Translations under genes and position numbers: made by a program
The notes under the pieces: model-generated
The model's database searches: none
What the model was told of the DNA's origin: nothing
Seen by the model: only the letters and a program-made list of their open reading frames with translations
NCBI RefSeq assembly: GCF_046292825.1
Contig: NZ_JBKBQG010000016.1
Location: 19,483 to 83,482, forward strand
DNA: 64,000 nt
Source: Salinarimonas sp046292825
Lineage (GTDB): Bacteria > Pseudomonadota > Alphaproteobacteria > Rhizobiales > Beijerinckiaceae
Reading direction: 5' to 3'
Shown: one piece after another, positions 59,692 through 64,000 of the stretch
Layout of the letters: the number at the start of each line of letters is the position of its first letter
Position numbering within the stretch: position 1 is the stretch's first letter

Positions 59692-60786
59692 TCAGCGCGC
59701 GAAGGCGACGCCGAAGCGCTCGGTCAGCATGTCCTGGAGCCAGGTCACGACCTCCTCCGGCGCCTCGTCGAGCTCGCGCTTGATCTGGTCGAGGCCCGCG
59801 CCGGAGATGATCTCGTAGCCCTCGAGAATGGCCTCCGCGTCGGCGATGAAGGCCTCGTCCTGCACCATGGCGTCGACGCCGGTGCGCAGGGCCTCGCGCG
59901 CCTCCTCGGGCGCGTCCGAATGCACCCAGATCGTGCCGCGCGTGTTCTGGACGAGGTTGGCGACGACCTTGTAGGCCTCCCAGGCCGGCCCCTCGGGCAT
60001 GCGCCCGTGGATCTGCTGGTAGAGCTCGGGCGCCGTGACGATGTCGGGCGCCGCCGGATCGCGGACCGGGTTGCCCTCCGCGTCGATGAAGCCGGTCGCC
60101 CAGGCGGCGATGGCGTTGCCCTCGTCGATCATCGGCTGGACGCGGGCGTTGAAGGCCGGCGTCGCCTGCGTGTTGATCACGAGCTCGCCGCGCTCGAAGG
60201 CGATGCGGGTGTCGCCGCGCCCGCCGAAGCCGGGCACGTCGCGATAGTCGATGCCGAACATCTCGAGCGCCACGATCGATTCGACGAGGCCCACGGGATC
60301 GGTGATCCCCTTGGTGATGCGGCCGCCATAGGTCAGGATCTCGGCAGGATCCGTGATGCCCGTCGTCTGAGTGTTGATCGCGGTGACGTGGCCCATCGGG
60401 GCGGCGACGACGGGGGTGAGCTCGTCGAGATCGAGCCGCAGGCCCTCGAGGCCGAGGAAGGCGCGCAGGTTGAGGTGGCCCGAGGCGGTGAGCAGCGTGG
60501 TGCCGTCGCGCTCGACCCGCTCGGCGAACTCGTTCGAGCCCAGGAGCCCGCCCGCGCCCGTGACGTTCTCGGCGATCACGGTCGGATTGCCGGGGACGTG
60601 CCGGCCGAGATGCTGCGCGATGAGCCGCCCGAACGTGTCCGTGCCGCCGCCGGCGGAGAAGGGGATCACGATGCGGATCGTCCGGCCCTCGTAATAATCG
60701 GCCCGCGCCTCGCCGGCGAAGGCGGCGAGGCCGATCGTGGCCGCGAGGACGGCGCTCGAGACGGCGGACGGAGCGAGCTTGCGCAT
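59692..60786 (-). CDS. tctC: Tripartite tricarboxylate transporter substrate-binding protein (TctC)
   Basis: The protein has 364 residues. The signal peptide is MRKLAPSAVSSAVLAATIGLAAFAGEARA; an upstream TTG-like extension would bury it, so the ATG at 60786 is used. GRTIRIVIPFSAGGGTDTFGRLIAQHLGRHVPGNPTVI is the Bug/TctC N-terminal signature. It is longer than the usual ~320 residues. The substrate is not readable. It is separated from tctA by 93 bases. Confidence 0.92.
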   Translation of the reverse strand: MRKLAPSAVSSAVLAATIGLAAFAGEARADYYEGRTIRIVIPFSAGGGTDTFGRLIAQHLGRHVPGNPTVIAENVTGAGGLLGSNEFAERVERDGTTLLTASGHLNLRAFLGLEGLRLDLDELTPVVAAPMGHVTAINTQTTGITDPAEILTYGGRITKGITDPVGLVESIVALEMFGIDYRDVPGFGGRGDTRIAFERGELVINTQATPAFNARVQPMIDEGNAIAAWATGFIDAEGNPVRDPAAPDIVTAPELYQQIHGRMPEGPAWEAYKVVANLVQNTRGTIWVHSDAPEEAREALRTGVDAMVQDEAFIADAEAILEGYEIISGAGLDQIKRELDEAPEEVVTWLQDMLTERFGVAFAR

Positions 60787-61010
60787 GGGTCGCGTTCTCC
60801 CTGTTCGCGATGCGGGTTGATCTCCCGCAGAGGATTTGTGACGTGACAGTTTCACGACGATTGTCGCGATGCAAGGTGCGGGGAGCCTGCGCTGCGATCC
60901 TGCCGTGCGGACGCGCGGGCGGTCGGGGACCGCGCCGCCGCGCTCGCTCCTTTCCCATTCGAAACGAGAGCCTCCGACGAACGCCCCTCCCGGATGGGGA
61001 CGCGCTGCGC

Positions 61011-61039
61011 TTGATCGGCGCGCGCCCGCTCCCTACCTT
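61011..61039 (+). promoter_or_regulatory. Predicted promoter of trxA
   Basis: TTGATC (61011-61016), 17 bases, TACCTT (61034-61039). It is the only convincing promoter in the 308-base divergent gap 60787-61094. The rest of the gap is GC-rich and shows no gene or repeat. Confidence 0.5.
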
Positions 61040-61094
61040 GGCGCGGACGGACAGGAGGCGCCGCGTGTCGCGCGCCCGGAAGAGGAAGACCGAT

Positions 61095-61415
61095 ATGGCG
61101 ACGGTGAAGGTGACCGATCAGAGCTTCGAGGCGGACGTGCTCAAGTCCGACAAGCCCGTGGTCGTCGATTTCTGGGCCGAGTGGTGCGGCCCGTGCCGGA
61201 TGATCGGCCCGGCGCTCGAGGAGATCGCCGGCGAGATGGCGGGCAAGGTCACGATCGCCAAGGTGAACGTCGACGAGAATCCGGGCGTCGCCGGCCAGCT
61301 CGGCATCCGCTCGATCCCCACCCTGATGATCTTCAAGAACGGCGAGCTCGCCGGCCAGAAGGTCGGCGCCGCCCCCAAGGGCGACCTGCAGCGCTGGATT
61401 CAGGCGAACGTCTGA
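61095..61415 (+). CDS. trxA: Thioredoxin
   Basis: The protein has 106 residues. The active site WCGPC is at 30-34 and the cis-Pro is in SIPTLMIFKNG. It reduces cytoplasmic protein disulfides. The length and sequence are those of the main housekeeping thioredoxin of alphaproteobacteria. It is not preceded by the double-strand-break repair gene addA that flanks it in several relatives. Confidence 0.97.
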   Translation: MATVKVTDQSFEADVLKSDKPVVVDFWAEWCGPCRMIGPALEEIAGEMAGKVTIAKVNVDENPGVAGQLGIRSIPTLMIFKNGELAGQKVGAAPKGDLQRWIQANV

Positions 61416-61514
61416 GGGCGCGCGCGCCATCCTCCGCTTGACGCCCCGCGCCGGGCTCGCTTGAAAGGACGTGCCGCGCATTCGCGGCAGCGAACCGCTC
61501 GCGAGCCCGTGCCG

Positions 61515-62291
61515 ATGTTGAAGATCCGCGTCATTCCCTGCCTCGACGTCAAGGACGGCCGCGTCGTCAAGGGCGTCCAGTTCGTCGACCTGCGCGATGC
61601 GGGCGATCCCGTCGAGAGCGCCGTCGCCTACGACGCCGCGGGCGCGGACGAGCTCTGCTTCCTCGACATCACCGCGAGCCACGAGGACCGTGGCATCCTG
61701 CTCGACGTCGTCACCCGCACGGCCGAGGCCTGCTTCATGCCGCTCACCGTCGGCGGGGGCGTGCGTACGGTGGAGGACATCCGCGCGCTGCTCTTGGCCG
61801 GCGCCGACAAGGTCTCGATCAACACCGCCGCGGTGGCGGACCGCGATTTCGTGCGTCGCGCCTCGGAGAAATTCGGCGCCCAATGCATCGTCGTCGCGAT
61901 CGACGCCAAGCGCGTCTCGGGGGAGGGCGAGCCGCCGCGCTGGGAGATCTTCACCCATGGCGGCCGCAAGCCCACGGGGCTCGACGCGGTGGATTACGCC
62001 CGCGAGGTCGTCGCGCTCGGGGCGGGCGAATTGCTCGTCACCTCGATGGACCGCGACGGCACCAAATCCGGCTACGACATCGCCCTCATGCGCGCGATCG
62101 CGGATGCGGTGTCGGTGCCGGTGATCGCGTCGGGCGGCGTCGGCAGCCTCGAGCACATGGTCGCGGGCGTGCGCGACGGCCATGCGAGCGCGGTGCTGGC
62201 CGCCTCGATCTTCCATTTCGGCGAGCACACGATCGGCGAGGCCAAGGCGGCGATGGCGGCCGCTGGCATCCCCGTGCGGCTCGACGCGTGA
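61515..62291 (+). CDS. hisF: Imidazole glycerol phosphate synthase cyclase subunit HisF
   Basis: The protein has 258 residues, a TIM barrel. MLKIRVIPCLDVKDGRVVKGVQFVDL carries catalytic Asp11, AIDAKR carries Asp130, and TSMDRDGTKSGYDIALM and VIASGGVGSLEHM are the phosphate-binding loops. It makes imidazole glycerol phosphate and AICAR in histidine synthesis, using ammonia from HisH. hisE follows after 8 bases. Confidence 0.97.
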   Translation: MLKIRVIPCLDVKDGRVVKGVQFVDLRDAGDPVESAVAYDAAGADELCFLDITASHEDRGILLDVVTRTAEACFMPLTVGGGVRTVEDIRALLLAGADKVSINTAAVADRDFVRRASEKFGAQCIVVAIDAKRVSGEGEPPRWEIFTHGGRKPTGLDAVDYAREVVALGAGELLVTSMDRDGTKSGYDIALMRAIADAVSVPVIASGGVGSLEHMVAGVRDGHASAVLAASIFHFGEHTIGEAKAAMAAAGIPVRLDA

Positions 62292-62299
62292 GGACCGGC

Positions 62300-62662
62300 A
62301 TGGCCCCGCTCACCCTCCCCGATCTCGAGGCCGCCCTCGCCGAGAGGGCCGAAGCGTCTCCCGAGACGTCCTACACCGCACGGCTGATCGCCGATCCCTC
62401 GCGGGCGGGCAAGAAGCTCGGGGAGGAGGCGGTCGAGGCGGCGATCGCGGCGGCGCTCGGCGATCGCGCGGCGCTCGTGTCGGAGGCGGCCGACGTGCTA
62501 TACCACCTCCTCGTGGTGCTCTTGGCGCGCGGCGTGCCGCTCGCCGAGGTGATGGCGGAGCTCGACAAGCGCCAGGGCACGTCCGGGCTCGCCGAGAAGG
62601 CGGCACGGGGAGCCGATGGCGTTCGCAGCGACGCGAGCACGACCGGCGGAGAGAATTCGTGA
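62300..62662 (+). CDS. hisE: Phosphoribosyl-ATP pyrophosphatase HisE
   Basis: The protein has 120 residues. The helical bundle has the metal-binding pattern GKKLGEEAVEAAIAA and SEAADVLYHLLVVL. It performs the second step of histidine synthesis. The ATG at 62300 follows GAGGA; a GTG at 62288 is also in frame. The stop overlaps the coaA start by four bases. Confidence 0.95.
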   Translation: MAPLTLPDLEAALAERAEASPETSYTARLIADPSRAGKKLGEEAVEAAIAAALGDRAALVSEAADVLYHLLVVLLARGVPLAEVMAELDKRQGTSGLAEKAARGADGVRSDASTTGGENS

Positions 62663-63663
62663 CGAACCGCGTTCCCGATCCCCTCGTCCAGGCCGTTCCC
62701 GGCGCGCTCGCGCCCGAGATGCCCCCCGAGGTCTCCCCCTATCGCCGCTTCGGCCGGGACGAATGGGCCCATCTGCGCGCGGACACGCCGCTGACGCTGT
62801 CCGCCGACGAGGTCGACCGGCTGCAATCGCTCAACGATCCGATCTCGCTCGACGAGGTGATCGCGATCTACCTGCCGCTCTCGCGCCTGTTGTCCCTCTA
62901 CGTCGCGGCGACGCAAGGGCTGTTCAAGGCGACGCAGCGCTTCCTCATGGCCGAGAACGAGACCAAGGTGCCCTACATCATCGGGGTGGCGGGCTCGGTC
63001 GCGGTCGGCAAGTCGACGACGGCGCGCGTGCTCAAGGCGCTGCTGGCGCGCTGGCCGAACACGCCCAAGGTCGATCTCGTCACGACGGACGGGTTCCTCC
63101 TGCCGAACCGCGAGCTCACCCGGCTCGGGCTGATGGAGCGCAAGGGCTTTCCCGAGAGCTACGACACGGCAGGGCTCCTGCGATTTCTCTCCGAGATCAA
63201 GGCCGGGCGCCGCGACGTGACGGCGCCGCTCTATTCGCACCTCGTCTACGACGTCGTGCCCGGCGAGACCGTGACGGTCGACCGGCCCGACATCCTCATC
63301 GTCGAGGGGCTCAACGTGCTCCAGCCGGCGCGCCTGCCGAAGGACGGCACGGCGATCCCGTTCGTGTCGGATTTCTTCGACTTCTCGATCTATCTCGACG
63401 CCGACGAGGACGACCTGCACCGCTGGTACGTCAACCGCTTCCTGCGCCTGCGCCACACGGCCTTCCGCGATCCGCTCTCCTATTTCCGCCGCTATGCCGA
63501 GATCGACGAGGCGGAGGCGATGGGGATCGCCGACGGCTTGTGGAACCGCATCAACCTCCCCAATCTGCGCGACAACATCGTCCCCACCCGCCAGCGCGCG
63601 AGCCTCATCCTGAAGAAGGGCGCGAGCCACCGCATCGAAGAAGTGCTGCTGCGGCGGTTGTGA
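62659..63663 (+). CDS. coaA: Type I pantothenate kinase
   Basis: The protein has 334 residues and a GTG start inside the hisE stop. The P-loop is GVAGSVAVGKSTTARVL, followed by VDLVTTDGFLLPN, LMERKGFPESYD and YSHLVYDVVPGE. It phosphorylates pantothenate, the first step of CoA synthesis. hisE-coaA adjacency is common in Rhizobiales. Confidence 0.96.
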   Translation: MTNRVPDPLVQAVPGALAPEMPPEVSPYRRFGRDEWAHLRADTPLTLSADEVDRLQSLNDPISLDEVIAIYLPLSRLLSLYVAATQGLFKATQRFLMAENETKVPYIIGVAGSVAVGKSTTARVLKALLARWPNTPKVDLVTTDGFLLPNRELTRLGLMERKGFPESYDTAGLLRFLSEIKAGRRDVTAPLYSHLVYDVVPGETVTVDRPDILIVEGLNVLQPARLPKDGTAIPFVSDFFDFSIYLDADEDDLHRWYVNRFLRLRHTAFRDPLSYFRRYAEIDEAEAMGIADGLWNRINLPNLRDNIVPTRQRASLILKKGASHRIEEVLLRRL

Positions 63664-63669
63664 GGGAAT

Positions 63670-63810
63670 CCCTTCCCGTAGGGGAGGGTGGCCTCGGAGC
63701 GGGAGCGAACGAGGTCGGGTGGGGCCCGACGTTCGAAGCACAATCACCACACGTGCCCCACCCGGCCTTTCTCGCTTCGCTCGAAAGTCCACCCTCCCCT
63801 ACGGGGAGGG
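63670..63810. repeat. Palindromic repeat element, tandem copy 1
   Basis: About 141 bases, beginning CCCTTCCCGTAGGGGAGGGTGG and ending CCACCCTCCCCTACGGGGAGGG, so the ends are inverted repeats. The middle contains GTCGGGTGGGGCCCGACGTTCGAAGCA and CCCCACCCGGCC. It starts 7 bases after coaA. Confidence 0.8.
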
Positions 63811-63825
63811 ATGGGCGTCGCGAAT

Positions 63826-63980
63826 CCCTCCCCGTAGGGGAGGGTGGCCCCTGGAGCGCAGCGACAGGGGTCGGGTGGGGCCCGACGTTCGAAGCAAATC
63901 CACCACCCGGGCCCCACCCGGCCTTTCTCGGCTTCGCCTCGCAAGTCCACCCCCCCCCACCCGGGGGGGGGGGGGCGCGC
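63826..63980. repeat. Palindromic repeat element, tandem copy 2 (right end degraded)
   Basis: It begins CCCTCCCCGTAGGGGAGGGTGG like copy 1 and shares GTCGGGTGGGGCCCGACGTTCGAAGCA. The right end dissolves into runs of C and G, so the boundary is approximate. From about 63949 to 64000 the sequence is homopolymer-rich and is probably unreliable contig-end sequence, not biology. Confidence 0.7.
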
Positions 63981-64000
63981 CTACCCCCCCCCAGGGGGGG

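Overview
The window is a very GC-rich bacterial chromosome segment, almost certainly from an alphaproteobacterium of the order Hyphomicrobiales (Rhizobiales). The grounds are gene order and content: nfuA-like, then rimP-nusA-ylxR-infB-rbfA-truB; a serine tRNA followed by rplU-rpmA-GNAT-obgE; hisF-hisE-coaA; many ABC, TRAP and TTT uptake systems; alphaproteobacterial-type promoters; and dispersed palindromic repeats of the kind seen in this order. I cannot name the genus. The last ~50 bases are homopolymer-rich and look like a low-quality contig end.

Layout. (1) 1-340: a FitAB/VapBC-type toxin-antitoxin pair, with the toxin cut by the window edge. (2) 488-8725: an Fe-S carrier protein and the transcription/translation factor operon, with a promoter plus terminator-like leader ahead of rimP and a perfect 17-bp hairpin between infB and rbfA. 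(3) 8749-23206: a MocR-type regulator facing an operon of 11 tightly coupled genes: a two-ATPase ABC importer, a molybdopterin oxidoreductase, a ferredoxin reductase-like flavoprotein, a class I amidotransferase-like hydrolase, a glutamine-synthetase-like ligase, an amidase and a [2Fe-2S] ferredoxin. This looks like a catabolic pathway for an imported amine or amide via gamma-glutamylation, and it is the best candidate here for an undescribed system. (4) 23317-30433: a MAPEG protein, a Bcr/CflA-like exporter, and a LacI-type regulator with a PotABC-like importer that share a nearly identical operator. (5) 30558-39249: a quinone-oxidoreductase-like gene, then a GntR/FCD-controlled sugar cluster (esterase, ABC importer, epimerase/isomerase, Gfo/Idh/MocA dehydrogenase).

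(6) 39280-52798: an IclR-centred carboxylate degradation cluster: an ADP-forming-type acyl-CoA synthetase and a TetR gene on the minus strand; then a TAXI-TRAP transporter, the IclR gene, a thiolase, two acyl-CoA dehydrogenase subunits, a PaaI-type thioesterase and an AMP-forming acyl-CoA ligase. Two identical 19-bp palindromes and one degenerate copy mark its promoters. Three ~180-bp palindromic repeats lie in the gaps of this cluster. (7) 52974-63663: a small secreted protein, tRNA-Ser(CGA), rplU-rpmA, GNAT, obgE, a DUF892 protein, a pterin dehydratase, a TctCBA tripartite transporter (minus strand), trxA, and hisF-hisE-coaA. (8) 63670-64000: two tandem palindromic repeats running into the degraded end.

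Most operons are coupled by 1-4 base stop/start overlaps. Functions are assigned from visible motifs and family knowledge; no database search was run.
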